From: an uncultured Candidatus Entotheonella sp.
GTDB lineage: Bacteria; Tectomicrobia; Entotheonellia; Entotheonellales; Entotheonellaceae
Direction: 5' to 3'
NCBI GenBank assembly: GCA_958295825.1
Contig: OY282375.1
Location: 2,837,489 to 2,901,488, forward strand
DNA: 64,000 bases
Made by a program: the position numbers and the translations under genes. Positions within the stretch are counted from its first letter, which is position 1. Each line of letters starts with the position of its first letter. The notes under the pieces were generated by a model, which was not told where the DNA came from, searched no databases, and was given only the letters and a program-made list of their open reading frames with translations. Below, in pieces: positions 43,376 through 52,617 of this stretch.

Positions 43376-45814
43376 GGAGTCGTGCGCCGTCCCTGTCGCG
43401 ACGCTCAACCCGGCGAGAAACATGTACGCGCCGCAAGTGAACGCGAGCGGTTGGGCCATGCTGTACAGGGCGATGGCGATGACCCAGGCCACGGTCGCAT
43501 CCCGGGCAAGCGACTTGGGCGTGCCCCACTGCGCGCGCAGCAGCAGGACAATGGCGGACACGAACAGCAGCAGCGGGACGATGCCGGCCTCGCCCAGCAA
43601 GATCAGGTACATGTTGTGGGGGCTGACCGGATTGCCGTTATGTCCGATGGGGGCGCCGTCCATGGATGCCAACTTCCGATAGCCGTGACCGAAGACGGGT
43701 GCTTCCATGGCCTTTTCAAAACCAAGTCTCCAAATCCGCAGTCTGGAATTGCCCAGAAAAGTGCAGATGAGAGTATTCTTCATATCGTGTCTGCTCAGAC
43801 GGCCCAGCACCCACGGCATGCAGCCGTGGAAGTCGTTACCGGCGACGGCCAGGGAGAAACGCTCGATTCTGGCCAATTCGGGCGGGATGGAACCGGTGAG
43901 ACGGTTGTCGGCCAGCCACAGTTGCCCGAGATTCGACAGATTGGCGAGCGCGGGCGGGATGGGGCCGGTCAGGCGATTGCCGTCGAGCGACAGCATGGTC
44001 AGACGGCTCAGGTTCCCCAGTTCCGGTGGAATGCCGCCGGTGAGTCGGTTGCCGTCGAGCCGCAGCACCTGGAGATGGCTCAGTTCGCCCAGTTCCGCGG
44101 GGACTTGTCCGGTGAGGTTCCTGTTCCGCAAGTCCAGGGCGACGACGCGACCCTCTCGTCCGAAGGTCACGCCCTGCCACGAGCCGACGGGGACTGCCGC
44201 GCGCCAGTTGAGCGACGCGTTGCCGGCCAGCACCTCTTTCACGGCCCATAGTACCGCGCAGTCGTCGAACGGCGCCGGACTCGTTGGCGGCAGCGGCGTG
44301 CAGAGTCGCGCATTGGTCCGATCATCGGCGACGGCGGTGGATTCGGGAGGAATGGTGTCGAAATCGTTGCCCGAGAGACGCAGGACGGACGGGTCGAGCT
44401 CTCCGAGAGCAGCCGGGACAGGGCTGGTCAAGCGGTTGTATTTCAGCCACAGCTCCTCGAGGTTCTCGAGCTTCGCCAGATCCGGCGGGATGCCCCCGGT
44501 CAAGGCGTTGTAGTTCAGGTTCAGACGCTCGAGGCGCGCCAGATCGCCCAACTCGGACGGAATGGGGCCTGCGAGCCGATTCCGTTGCAGGGACAGCGAA
44601 ACGAGGCGATCCAGGCGGCCGAGAGCTGACGGGATGCGGCCGTTCAATCCCAGTCCCGCCAGATCCAGCCCAGTGACGCGTCCCTCCGGGCCGTCCACCG
44701 TCACGCCCTGCCAACTATTTACGGACACGGCCCTGCGCCAGTTCAAGTTCAAGGCCATATCCCCGGCCAGGATGTCCCTCATCGCCAGCAGGACAGCGCA
44801 GTCCGCGCCGGGATTGTCGGTCGGCGAAGGGTCGCAGAACAAACTCCCCTCCTCATGCACAACGTCGACAGTGGACCGCAACCTCGACCACTCGGAAAAA
44901 CCTCCGGAGAAGCCCACGACGCCGGCGAATGCCGCCATCCCGGTCAATCCCGTGGCGGCCCAGGCAAGGACGAAGGTCCTCGGTTTGCTGTGGACGTTGA
45001 TCAACAGGAACACGACCGCCAGCGCGCCGAGTACGACGAGCGCCGTTCGGGACGCCGTGGCCAAGCTTGCGGCGAGGCCGGCGGCCAGGCCCAGCCAGCC
45101 GAGCGCGCGCGGCCCGCCATTGGTCAGCAACGCCGCGGCCAACGCCACCGTCACGCAGGCGGCCAAGCCGGCTTCGTTGGGGTCGAAAGCGCCGGTCAGG
45201 CGAAACGGAATTCTGTAGGGCGGCAGGATGCCGAGGTCGCGTAGGGCCGGCGAAGCGAGAATGACGGCGCAGCCCGCGATCAGCACGACAAGCACGCCTC
45301 GCAACAACCGCCCGGCTCCGGTTCGTTCCAGCACCGCGCGACCGCCGACCGCAGCGGCCGCGAGCACGCCGAGATGGAGGACGGAATACTTCAAGAGCCC
45401 GGCCGTACCCGGTTCCCGGATTGCTTCCATCCCCAGCACCGAGGCGCCGACCGCCAGATAGGACGCCACCGCGCCGAACAGCAACATGCCGGGCGTTCCG
45501 CCGAGTGTCCTCCGGATGGGGGCGAGTGAACCGGACTTCCGCCAGTCCATCACGCACCGGGCTCCAACCAGCCCCAACAAGAGGACACAGCAGGCCATGG
45601 TAGCCCGTGCCGTGAGGACCTCGACCTTTGGCGTCCCCCCAAGATGCACGTACCTCAGGTTGGTCAGAGCGATGACCGCCAATGTCCAGAACGCGACTGC
45701 GACCAGCGTGGTCCGGAGCGGCTCGGTTCGGCGCAGCAGCGAAGTTGGAGGTCGGAACAGGGTCACCCGCTTCCATCGACCGTAACTGAAGCGCTGCAAA
45801 ATGATGCCCTTCAT
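43373..45814 (-). CDS. O-antigen ligase/Wzy-like membrane protein with two inserted plant-type LRR blocks
   Basis: 813 residues. Residues 35-300: eight or so hydrophobic helices typical of O-antigen ligase/polymerase proteins, including DPNEAGLAACVTVALAAALL and ASRTALVVLGALAVVFLLI. Residues 320-690, where the large periplasmic loop should be, hold two units. Each unit has an LRRNT-like cap (DCAVLLAMRDILAG...W...SWQGVT at 338-371; DCAVLWAVKEVLAG...SWQGVT at 518-550) and 4-5 repeats of LxxLxxLxLxxNxLTGxIPxxLGx. Residues 691-813 resume the Wzy_C fold: RLRIWRLGFEKAMEAPVFGHG, SPHNMYLILLGEAGI and three helices. The stop TAG belongs to IS-A copy 7, so the native end is lost. The upstream neighbour, a UDP-glucuronate decarboxylase, supports a surface-polysaccharide role. 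Weak ribosome site. Confidence 0.88.
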   Translation of the reverse strand: MKGIILQRFSYGRWKRVTLFRPPTSLLRRTEPLRTTLVAVAFWTLAVIALTNLRYVHLGGTPKVEVLTARATMACCVLLLGLVGARCVMDWRKSGSLAPIRRTLGGTPGMLLFGAVASYLAVGASVLGMEAIREPGTAGLLKYSVLHLGVLAAAAVGGRAVLERTGAGRLLRGVLVVLIAGCAVILASPALRDLGILPPYRIPFRLTGAFDPNEAGLAACVTVALAAALLTNGGPRALGWLGLAAGLAASLATASRTALVVLGALAVVFLLINVHSKPRTFVLAWAATGLTGMAAFAGVVGFSGGFSEWSRLRSTVDVVHEEGSLFCDPSPTDNPGADCAVLLAMRDILAGDMALNLNWRRAVSVNSWQGVTVDGPEGRVTGLDLAGLGLNGRIPSALGRLDRLVSLSLQRNRLAGPIPSELGDLARLERLNLNYNALTGGIPPDLAKLENLEELWLKYNRLTSPVPAALGELDPSVLRLSGNDFDTIPPESTAVADDRTNARLCTPLPPTSPAPFDDCAVLWAVKEVLAGNASLNWRAAVPVGSWQGVTFGREGRVVALDLRNRNLTGQVPAELGELSHLQVLRLDGNRLTGGIPPELGNLSRLTMLSLDGNRLTGPIPPALANLSNLGQLWLADNRLTGSIPPELARIERFSLAVAGNDFHGCMPWVLGRLSRHDMKNTLICTFLGNSRLRIWRLGFEKAMEAPVFGHGYRKLASMDGAPIGHNGNPVSPHNMYLILLGEAGIVPLLLFVSAIVLLLRAQWGTPKSLARDATVAWVIAIALYSMAQPLAFTCGAYMFLAGLSVATGTAHDS

Positions 45815-46098
45815 TTCATGCGGATTTTGTTGAGTTGAAGTGTGTCACCGATTCCAGGGATGTGGATCACGAATTTCGGCGAAGTGTGAGGTTGCCCCGT
45901 TTCATGGACACGTAAACGCTTTCCCCAATTCACCTCATGAACATCAAGGTCGTTTCCTGCGGTCGGTGTGGAGCCCGCGCGCGCCCGCAGGCCGGGACGC
46001 CGTCCACAGGGGTGGTCTGAAGGCCCTTGGCGAGCGGTAGTGCGCTCCTTGATTGCAGGAAGGACGAAGCTAGGATGGTCTCTCAAGAGGCCCGTATC
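45815..46098. other. Intergenic stretch without recognised gene
   Basis: 284 bases between the ligase-like gene and the UDP-glucuronate decarboxylase gene. I see no convincing coding frame, promoter or terminator; GTGTCACCGATTCCAGGGAT-type sequence may be a worn mobile-element end. Confidence 0.4.
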
Positions 46099-47079
46099 TC
46101 ACGGTGCCATGATGAGAGGGGGAGAGATACGCTCCGTATTCAGCAGATGATCGAAAAAACCGATCGTCTTCTCGATTCCCGTTTCCAGTGGCGTGGAAGG
46201 CGCCCAGCCGAGAATGTCCCCGGCCTTCGTAATGTCGGGTCGCCGACGCCGCGGGTCGTCTTCCGGCAACTCCTTGTGGATGATGCCCGATTTCGAGCCG
46301 GTCAGACGAATGATCATCCTTGCGAGCTCCAGAATGGTGATCTCCCTCGTACTACCAAGATTGATCGGCCCGGCGACTTCATGGGATGTGTTCATCAACT
46401 TCACCAAGCCATCAATAAGGTCATCTACATAGCAGAAGGAACGGGTTTGATCACCATCACCGTAAACCGTGAGTGGCTCGCCGCGCAGGGCATGCACCAC
46501 GAAGGCGGACACGACGCGGCCATCACCAACCAACATGCGCGGTCCGTAGGTATTGAATATCCGCGCAACCCTGATCGACATACCGTGCTGGCGTCGGTAG
46601 TCGAAGAACAACGTCTCGGCGCAACGCTTGCCCTCATCGTAGCATGCGCGCGGCCCGTTTGGGTTGACGTTGCCCCAATAGTCCTCCGTTTGCGGATGCA
46701 CCTGGGAGTCGCCGTACACTTCGCTGGTTGATGCCTGGAGAATGGGCGCTCGCACCCGCTTTGCGAGCCCCAGCATATTGAGCGCGCCATGCACGCTGAC
46801 CTTAGTGGTCTGCACGGGATCGAATTGATAGTGAACCGGCGAAGCCGGGCAGGCTAGATTGTAGATCTGGTCCACCTCGACGTAGAGTGGAAACGTGACG
46901 TCGTGTCTGATGGCCTCGAAATGCGAATTCAACAACATGGCAGCGATGTTGTCTCGTGACCCTGTGAAGTAATTGTCAACGCAGAGGACGTCGCAACCCT
47001 CCGCAAGCAGCCGTTCGCACAGATGTGACCCGAGAAATCCTGCCCCTCCGGTCACCAGCACTCGATTTCGACGATTCAT
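46099..47079 (-). CDS. UDP-glucuronate decarboxylase (UDP-xylose synthase) family
   Basis: NAD-dependent SDR that converts UDP-glucuronate to UDP-xylose for glycan synthesis. 326 residues from ATG 47079: [52 protein letters not shown], the catalytic STSEVYGD and YxxxK in [21 protein letters not shown] and [15 protein letters not shown]. These match the Uxs subfamily rather than GalE. The frame extends 48 codons upstream without similarity. The site before ATG is GGGGTGCTGG, not a clear ribosome site. Lies upstream of the ligase-like gene on the same strand, so a shared polysaccharide pathway is likely. Confidence 0.9.
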   Translation of the reverse strand: MNRRNRVLVTGGAGFLGSHLCERLLAEGCDVLCVDNYFTGSRDNIAAMLLNSHFEAIRHDVTFPLYVEVDQIYNLACPASPVHYQFDPVQTTKVSVHGALNMLGLAKRVRAPILQASTSEVYGDSQVHPQTEDYWGNVNPNGPRACYDEGKRCAETLFFDYRRQHGMSIRVARIFNTYGPRMLVGDGRVVSAFVVHALRGEPLTVYGDGDQTRSFCYVDDLIDGLVKLMNTSHEVAGPINLGSTREITILELARMIIRLTGSKSGIIHKELPEDDPRRRRPDITKAGDILGWAPSTPLETGIEKTIGFFDHLLNTERISPPLIMAP

Positions 47080-47169
47080 CGTGTGTCCAGCACCCCCTCT
47101 ATAGATTTCAATGTCAGCTCCCGACTGTACCGCACCATGGACGAGGCTAGTACTACAGTTGTAATTCCA

Positions 47170-48164
47170 TATTGCGGGTCTGACGCCAGCGATAAGGACC
47201 CGCGCCTGACGTGGCGACGACACAAGGCCCCGTGACGACTTGAAAAACCGTCAGACTGCTCACACCCAACCGTTTTCCCCCACCCCCTCCATGCGCGCCG
47301 CTCGCAACACGCCGAGCAACGCCAATGCCCACATCGACAAATCGACAAGGTGACGCGACGGTACCAGCCCGGCCAACTGCGAACCTCATACTCATTCAAG
47401 CCCCACTTCCCCCTTGGCCGCCTCAATACACTGCTCAATGTTCACAGCGTCGCCAAATCCGTCTGCGACGGCGCAAACACCGCACAGGCCGTTAATGTCT
47501 GCTCCGCTGTCAAGCTGCGCCGCACCAGCAAACAATGGCGCCAACCCGCCAAGGCCGGCGCCATCAACCGCACACACTGCCAACGTAAAGCCTCGGCCCC
47601 TTGCTGCCTGAAGCCGCGCTCAGCCGCTGCCATGCCCCCTTCGCCAAGCCCCGTAAGAACCGACTTCACCCAACGCTGACCACTTCCCTGCAATCCCACA
47701 CGTTCCTTGCCAGACACCGCCAACACATACGCCTTTTGACAACCTTCCAACCACCGCCACAAGCGATGCGCATCGCCGTAAACGCGGTCGCCTGCCACCC
47801 ACGACGCCGGCACACCCAACGCAACGGCGCGTCCCAGCATCGCCTGGGTCAACTCAGGCTGAGGGGCAAAGCCTGCCTGCGGGACAATACCCGCCCGCTG
47901 ACGGCGCCCGGCGTCCTCTGGCCACGACATGGGCAGGTACAAGGCACGCTCCCAAGGTCTGGTCCGAACCGCTGGCACAGGCCAAAGGACACCCCGATCT
48001 GGCAGTTTTCGACTTTCTCTGCCGGCCCGCTGGACTGCCTTGCTACCCCAGCGGACTGCTCACCTGTTTCAAACATCCCGTCTCATCCACCAGCAGCACG
48101 GCTTCGGGGTCGCCCAGGTGCGCCACCACGCAGGCTTGCCAAGTGCTGACGGCGGCGCCGAGTC
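47170..48164 (-). pseudogene. IS701-like transposase, frameshifted and 5'-truncated by IS-A copy 8
   Basis: From the IS-A edge the pieces read VVAHLGDPEAVLLVDETGCL (first catalytic Asp), ENCQIGVSFGLC, RALYLPMSWPEDAGRR, QAMLGRAVALGVPASWVAGDRVYG (second Asp), WLEGCQKAYVLAVSGKE, HCLLVRRSLTAEQTLTACAVF, EQCIEAAKGEVGL (Glu) and LNEYEVRSWPGWYRRVTLS. They are in order but in three frames. This is the usual IS701 pattern. The N-terminal region is missing. Confidence 0.8.
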
Positions 48165-48941
48165 TAGGCTCAGGACTCATAACCAGAAACCAACCGTGGC
48201 AGCTATGCAGATGGCACTGAAGAACGTATGCGCACAGCGGTCGTAACGAGTGGCGATGCGGCGACAATCCTTGAGCCGGCCAAACAGGCGCTCAATGAGG
48301 TTACGGCTCTTGTAAAGCTCCGTGTCGCAGACAAATCGACTCTTTACGGTTGGCGCGGCCCGGAATGCAGGACTTGATGTCACGCTTGGCAAGGGCCTCG
48401 CGCAACCTGTCGCTGTCATAACCCTTGTCGGCTAATCAGGACATCGGCTTCCGGTAGGGCCTCAAGCACCGTATCAGCCCCGCAGTAGTCGCTGACCTGC
48501 CCCGCCGTCAACCGCAGCACGACGGGCTTGCCATCGCCGTCGCAGACGGCGTGGAGCTTCGAGTTCAGCCCACCCCGGGTGCGTCCGATCTGGCGTGGAA
48601 AAGCCCCCCCCTTGAGCAGGCTGGCGGCGGTGCGATGCGCTTTGAGATGGGTGCTGTCGATCATGACCGTCTTGGTGGCGGTGCTTTCGGCAGCCAGGGC
48701 TTGGAAGATGCGGTCGAAGACCGCGGCCCTGCTCCAGCTGCACGAAGCGATTGTAGAGGGTCTTGTGGGGTCCGTAACAGGCGGACGCCGCGCCCCTTGT
48801 TGGGTAACAGGGGTTTGAGGCGGTCAAACGGGTCGTCGGGTAGCCAGAAGAGGTGCTCGGGCATGATCGCTCTCCTTGTGGCGTCAGCGTGTTGACTCTC
48901 ATCACAGGCCCCATGATACCCTTTTATAGGTCCTGAGCCTA
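48165..48941 (-). mobile_element. IS-A copy 8, internally deleted
   Basis: 777 bp with both terminal repeats and CTAG at both edges. About 70 bases between NKGRGV and RLLRTPQD codons are missing compared with copy 6. Inserted in the IS701-like gene. Confidence 0.92.
48177..48864 (-). pseudogene. IS-A transposase with internal deletion
   Basis: ATG at 48864; the deletion removes the segment corresponding to DDRKVISGIIHVIRYG and KWRDAPA. At the poly-G site this copy has eight G and reads in frame: LLKGGAFPRQIGRTRGGLN, then KLHAVCDGDGKPVVL. Later indels near 48435 and 48340 break it again. Confidence 0.85.
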
Positions 48942-49083
48942 GTTTGAATTTTCTTCTCAATCCTTCTCCTATCCCACAGGGAGAGGGAAGCCGCACAACC
49001 CCACGCATCGTGGGAGAGGGTTGGGAGGAGGCTCTGGTCGGCAAGCATGAACGAGTCGGCGGATTTCAAACTTGGGATGGTTA

Positions 49084-49112
49084 TTGACAAAATATCTCTG
49101 TCGGAATATATA
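49084..49112 (+). promoter_or_regulatory. Predicted promoter of dnaA
   Basis: TTGACA (49084-49089), 17-base spacer, TATATA (49107-49112), about 52 bases before the dnaA start codon. No DnaA box (TTATCCACA) is seen nearby. Confidence 0.65.
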
Positions 49113-49164
49113 GGCATGTTTCGTACCTGCACGGGAAGGAAGGCGACTGTATAAGGGTATCACG

Positions 49165-50556
49165 TTGAGCGAGAGGCTATTGGCCGAGAACGAAGCGGGC
49201 CGTATAGACAGACGTCGTAATGATGACGCGGAAATAATCTGGCTCAAGGTGCTGCAAATTGTTCGCGAGCATGTGGACGATACCAAATTCAGCACTTGGT
49301 TCAAGCCACTTTACCTGCTCTCGGGCTCAAGCGGCATGTTGCGTGTGGCGGCCCCCAATAAATTCGTTCGCGACTGGATTCTTGAGCACTACCACGGTCT
49401 TCTCGTTGACTTGTTACAGCAGATCACTGGTATTCCCTACCAAGTTTTTATCGTTGTGGGTGAACCAAAGGCCGAGCCTGCCTCGCAACCGGAGCCGGCG
49501 GCCGAGGTGGTCATGCCGCCCAGCGCCAGCAGCGGATACACGCAGTTCAATTCCCGTTTTACCTTTGAAACGTTTGTCGTCGGCTCAAGCAATCAGTTTA
49601 CGCAAGCCGCTTGCCTTGCGGTGTCGCGGCACCCGGCGGGCACTTACAATCCCCTCTTCATATACGGCGACGTTGGCTTGGGCAAAACCCACTTGTTACA
49701 CGCCATTGGCCACTACGTTCAACAGCATCATCCGCATTTAGTGACCTGCTACGTTTCATCCGAAAAATTCCTCAATGATCTCGTCGGTGCACTAAGCCAT
49801 GACAAGATGGAGGATTTTCGCAATCGTTACCGTAGAAACGACGTGATCCTCGTTGATGACGTGCAGTTTCTCATCGGCAAGGAGCGCACCCAGGAAGAAT
49901 TTTTTCACACCTTCAACGTGCTGTTCAACGCCAACAAGCAGATCGTGCTGACCAGCGACAAACTGCCGAAGGCCATGACCGGCCTGGAAAAACGTCTGCA
50001 GTCACGCTTCGAGTGGGGTTTGGTAACAGACTTGCAGCCGCCGGATCTGGAAACCAAGATCGCCATCCTCAAGAGGAAGGCGGAGTACCGGCAGTTCGAA
50101 TTGCCCGATGAGGTGGTGTTGTATATCGCCCGCCTGATTCGCAGCGATGCGCGCAAGCTCGAGGGCGCGCTCACCACGGTGGAGGCATTCGCCTCCATAA
50201 CCGGGCAGGAGATCACCCTCGGACTAGCCAAAAGCTTGCTCGGCGACTTGGCAGAGGGAGAAGACAAACCCATAACGATCGCTGAAATCGAGCGCGTCGT
50301 CGCGGATCACTATCACATCAAGACTGCCTTACTACGCTCGAAAAGACGCCATAAGGATATCGCGCACGCCCGACATGTCGCCATGTACCTGACACGTCAA
50401 CTGACCGACGCATCGCTACCGCACATCGGCAAGACGTTTGGCGACCGCGATCACACCTCGGTCATACACGCCTGTAATAAAATAAAAGGGATGCTAAAGG
50501 AAAACTGGAATTTCCAGGAGGAAGTCGAGCAACTCATTCGCGTGCTCCAGAGTTAG
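49165..50556 (+). CDS. dnaA: Chromosomal replication initiator DnaA
   Basis: Binds oriC and opens DNA for replication. 463 residues from TTG 49165 (no good ATG fits): domain I (IIWLKVLQIVREHVDDTKFSTWFKPLYLL), a short Pro/Ala linker, the AAA+ domain with RFTFETFVVGSSNQFTQAA, Walker A GDVGLGKTHLL (168-178), Walker B ILVDDVQFL, sensor LTSDKLPKAM, and domain IV with LPHIGKTFGDRDHTSVIHACNKI for DnaA-box recognition. dnaN is not next to it; minC follows after 25 bases. Complete. Confidence 0.97.
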   Translation: MSERLLAENEAGRIDRRRNDDAEIIWLKVLQIVREHVDDTKFSTWFKPLYLLSGSSGMLRVAAPNKFVRDWILEHYHGLLVDLLQQITGIPYQVFIVVGEPKAEPASQPEPAAEVVMPPSASSGYTQFNSRFTFETFVVGSSNQFTQAACLAVSRHPAGTYNPLFIYGDVGLGKTHLLHAIGHYVQQHHPHLVTCYVSSEKFLNDLVGALSHDKMEDFRNRYRRNDVILVDDVQFLIGKERTQEEFFHTFNVLFNANKQIVLTSDKLPKAMTGLEKRLQSRFEWGLVTDLQPPDLETKIAILKRKAEYRQFELPDEVVLYIARLIRSDARKLEGALTTVEAFASITGQEITLGLAKSLLGDLAEGEDKPITIAEIERVVADHYHIKTALLRSKRRHKDIAHARHVAMYLTRQLTDASLPHIGKTFGDRDHTSVIHACNKIKGMLKENWNFQEEVEQLIRVLQS

Positions 50557-50581
50557 AGTAGGGGGTCACAGACAAGCAGAC

Positions 50582-51265
50582 ATGTCGAAATCACGAATCA
50601 GATTTACAGGCGTGGATTACGGTCTGCTGGTGTGCATGGACTGGGAGGTGCCCCTGTCACAGCTCTTGGTCGAGGTGGAGGAACACATCCAGAAATCGCC
50701 CGCCTTTTTTACCGATGCGAAGGTGTTTCTTGAAGCGGGCACGCGGCCAGTTCTACAACACGAACTAGAACAACTCGGCGTGGTTCTGTCACGCCACGGA
50801 CTGACCCTACAGGGCGTCGTTTCCGCTGCCAGCAGGGTTGAGGGTATCAGTCGGCCTCAGCCCTCCGTGCCGGAACCATCCAAGGTGATCACGCCGACCA
50901 TTAACAAAAAAGAGGCCACGGTGGTTGAACACCGCACCTTGCGTTCCGGTGAGAAGGTTGCCTCCGAAGGCCATCTTATCATCATGGGCGATGTAAACCC
51001 CGGGGCCGAGGTCATCGCCGAAAATAACATCATCGTTTGGGGTTCCCTCAAGGGTACGGCTTACGCCGGCGTGCCCAATCACGAGGACGCCGTGATTGCT
51101 GCGCTGCACCTCTCTCCCATTCAATTGCGAATCGCCGGATACATTGCTCGGTCGCCTGATGTGCGACCGGTGACGACGACGGTTCCCGAGTTAGCACGCA
51201 TCGCCCAAAACGAAATCGTGGTCGAATCCTGGGAGCGAGGCCGAGTCTCTCTAAAAAGGGGGTAG
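50582..51265 (+). CDS. minC: Septum site-determining protein MinC
   Basis: FtsZ inhibitor that with MinD blocks division at the poles. 227 residues: N-terminal domain starting SKSRIRFTGVDYGLLVCM, flexible linker (RVEGISRPQPSVPEPSKVI), and C-terminal beta-helix with TLRSGEKVASEGHLIIMGDVNPGAEVIAENNIIVWGSLKGTAYAG, LSPIQLRIAGYIARSPD. Three bases separate it from minD. Probably in an operon with dnaA upstream and minDE downstream. Confidence 0.95.
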   Translation: MSKSRIRFTGVDYGLLVCMDWEVPLSQLLVEVEEHIQKSPAFFTDAKVFLEAGTRPVLQHELEQLGVVLSRHGLTLQGVVSAASRVEGISRPQPSVPEPSKVITPTINKKEATVVEHRTLRSGEKVASEGHLIIMGDVNPGAEVIAENNIIVWGSLKGTAYAGVPNHEDAVIAALHLSPIQLRIAGYIARSPDVRPVTTTVPELARIAQNEIVVESWERGRVSLKRG

Positions 51266-51268
51266 TCC

Positions 51269-52069
51269 GTGGCGGGACGAGTTGTCACCATAACTTCCGG
51301 CAAGGGAGGGGTTGGCAAAACCACTCTGAGTGCCAACGTCAGCGCAGCGCTTGCAAAGCTCGGCAAAAAGACGATCGCGGTGGATACGGATGTGGGGCTG
51401 CGTAATCTGGACATCGTTATGGGCTTGGAAAATCGCATCGTCTTCGACTTGGTCGACGTGGTGGAGGGGCGTTGCCCCCTTTCAAAGGCCTGTATCCGCG
51501 ACAGGCGCATCCCCACTCTACAGTTGCTACCGGCAGCCCAAACACGTGACAAGACTGCGGTGAGCCCAAATGCTATGCGCAAGGTTTGCGACGACCTGCG
51601 GTCGCTTTGCGACTATGTCATCATTGACTCGCCAGCGGGTATCGAAAGCGGTTTCGAAACAGCCGTTACCGGTGCTGATAACGTCATCATCGTCGTGACG
51701 CCGCACGTCTCATCGGTCCGCGATGCCGACCGCGTCATCGGATTGCTGGAGTCGCGCGACCAACAGGATATTCACCTCGTGCTCAACCGCTTGGAGCCGG
51801 AAATGGTGCGCAACGGCGACATGCTCGGCATCAACGACGTAATGGAAATTCTGGCAGTCGACCTCTTGGGCATCGTTCCTGAGGACAAATACATCGTTGT
51901 GTCCAGCAACCGCGGCGAGCTGGCCACCCTGAACCCTGCTGAGTCGCCAGCTGGTCAGGAGTATCAGAACATCGCACGGCGCATGCTGGGTGAGGAAGTG
52001 TCGTTTATGACGATCGACGACAAGTCGAATGTGTTTCAACGGCTATTTAGCATGTTCAAAAGCAAATAA
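51269..52069 (+). CDS. minD: Septum site-determining ATPase MinD
   Basis: Membrane-bound ATPase that recruits MinC and oscillates with MinE. 266 residues from GTG 51269 with AAAGGGGG upstream: deviant Walker A TSGKGGVGKTTLSANV, VDTDVGLRNLDIVMGLENRIV, YVIIDSPAGIESGF, and the C-terminal amphipathic membrane helix NVFQRLFSMFKSK. All key Lys residues are present. Second gene of minCDE. Confidence 0.97.
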   Translation: MAGRVVTITSGKGGVGKTTLSANVSAALAKLGKKTIAVDTDVGLRNLDIVMGLENRIVFDLVDVVEGRCPLSKACIRDRRIPTLQLLPAAQTRDKTAVSPNAMRKVCDDLRSLCDYVIIDSPAGIESGFETAVTGADNVIIVVTPHVSSVRDADRVIGLLESRDQQDIHLVLNRLEPEMVRNGDMLGINDVMEILAVDLLGIVPEDKYIVVSSNRGELATLNPAESPAGQEYQNIARRMLGEEVSFMTIDDKSNVFQRLFSMFKSK

Positions 52070-52104
52070 CCCGCCACCCGGACACCTCCTGCAAAGGGGC
52101 CACC

Positions 52105-52452
52105 GTGAAAAAACTCATTAGCAAGATATTTGGGTTCGACCTGTCGGAGGACGATGCTCCCCACCCGAGCAAACAGGCAGCGCGAGAGCGTTTGAAATTG
52201 GCTTTGACATACGACCGCGCAAGCATCGGATACAACGCCCTGGAACAACTGCGTGACGAAATCATCCAGGTAATTGCCAAACACCTGGATCTCGACCAGG
52301 AAGACATCTCCATCCAACTCGACCGTACCATGGAGCAGGACAAGCTGATCGCCAGCATTCCACTTCGTATCAACACTCGATCGCACAATTCAACATCACC
52401 CGCCACCATGAAGGCCATGCCGTCCCCTTCCGTGCGGCGTCGTCGGCGTTAG
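52105..52452 (+). CDS. minE: Cell division topological factor MinE
   Basis: Stimulates MinD ATPase and confines MinCD to the poles. 115 residues from GTG 52105 with AAAGGGGCC: N-terminal amphipathic KKLISKIFGF, MinD-binding AARERLKLALTYDRASI, and the topological domain LEQLRDEIIQVIAKHLDLDQEDISIQL...LIASIPL. The C-terminus is about 25 residues longer than in E. coli and ends in RRRRR. Position after minD supports it. Confidence 0.93.
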   Translation: MKKLISKIFGFDLSEDDAPHPSKQAARERLKLALTYDRASIGYNALEQLRDEIIQVIAKHLDLDQEDISIQLDRTMEQDKLIASIPLRINTRSHNSTSPATMKAMPSPSVRRRRR

Positions 52453-52484
52453 GACCAACCCGCCAAAATAATTTTGCTCACCTA

Positions 52485-52513
52485 TTGACACATGCCAGTA
52501 TGGGCAGTATGCT
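52485..52513 (+). promoter_or_regulatory. Predicted lexA promoter
   Basis: TTGACA (52485-52490), 17-base spacer, TATGCT (52508-52513), some 105 bases upstream of the chosen lexA start. Confidence 0.6.
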
Positions 52514-52523
52514 CGTTTGTGCA

Positions 52524-52542
52524 CTATCTATCGAATAGACAG
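52524..52542. promoter_or_regulatory. Candidate LexA operator (imperfect palindrome)
   Basis: CTATCTATCGAATAGACAG, arms CTATCTAT / ATAGACAG matching at 7 of 8 positions, placed just after the predicted -10 box of lexA. This suggests autorepression. It is not the E. coli CTGT-N8-ACAG form, and I see no second copy upstream of recA. Confidence 0.4.
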
Positions 52543-52617
52543 ATGTACCTATGCGGCATACGAGGGGAAAAGAAATCTCCCCAATCCCTAATGGTAATGT
52601 CAACAGCGGGGCAGATT

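Noticed and set aside
3770..48941. All frameshifts as sequencing errors
   Set aside because: More than twenty housekeeping genes in the window have no indel, while damage is confined to mobile or remnant genes; single cases (pilT, methylase at 9808) still deserve a read check.
48942..49164. oriC next to dnaA
   Set aside because: No TTATCCACA-like boxes or AT-rich unwinding region seen; only a promoter is supported.
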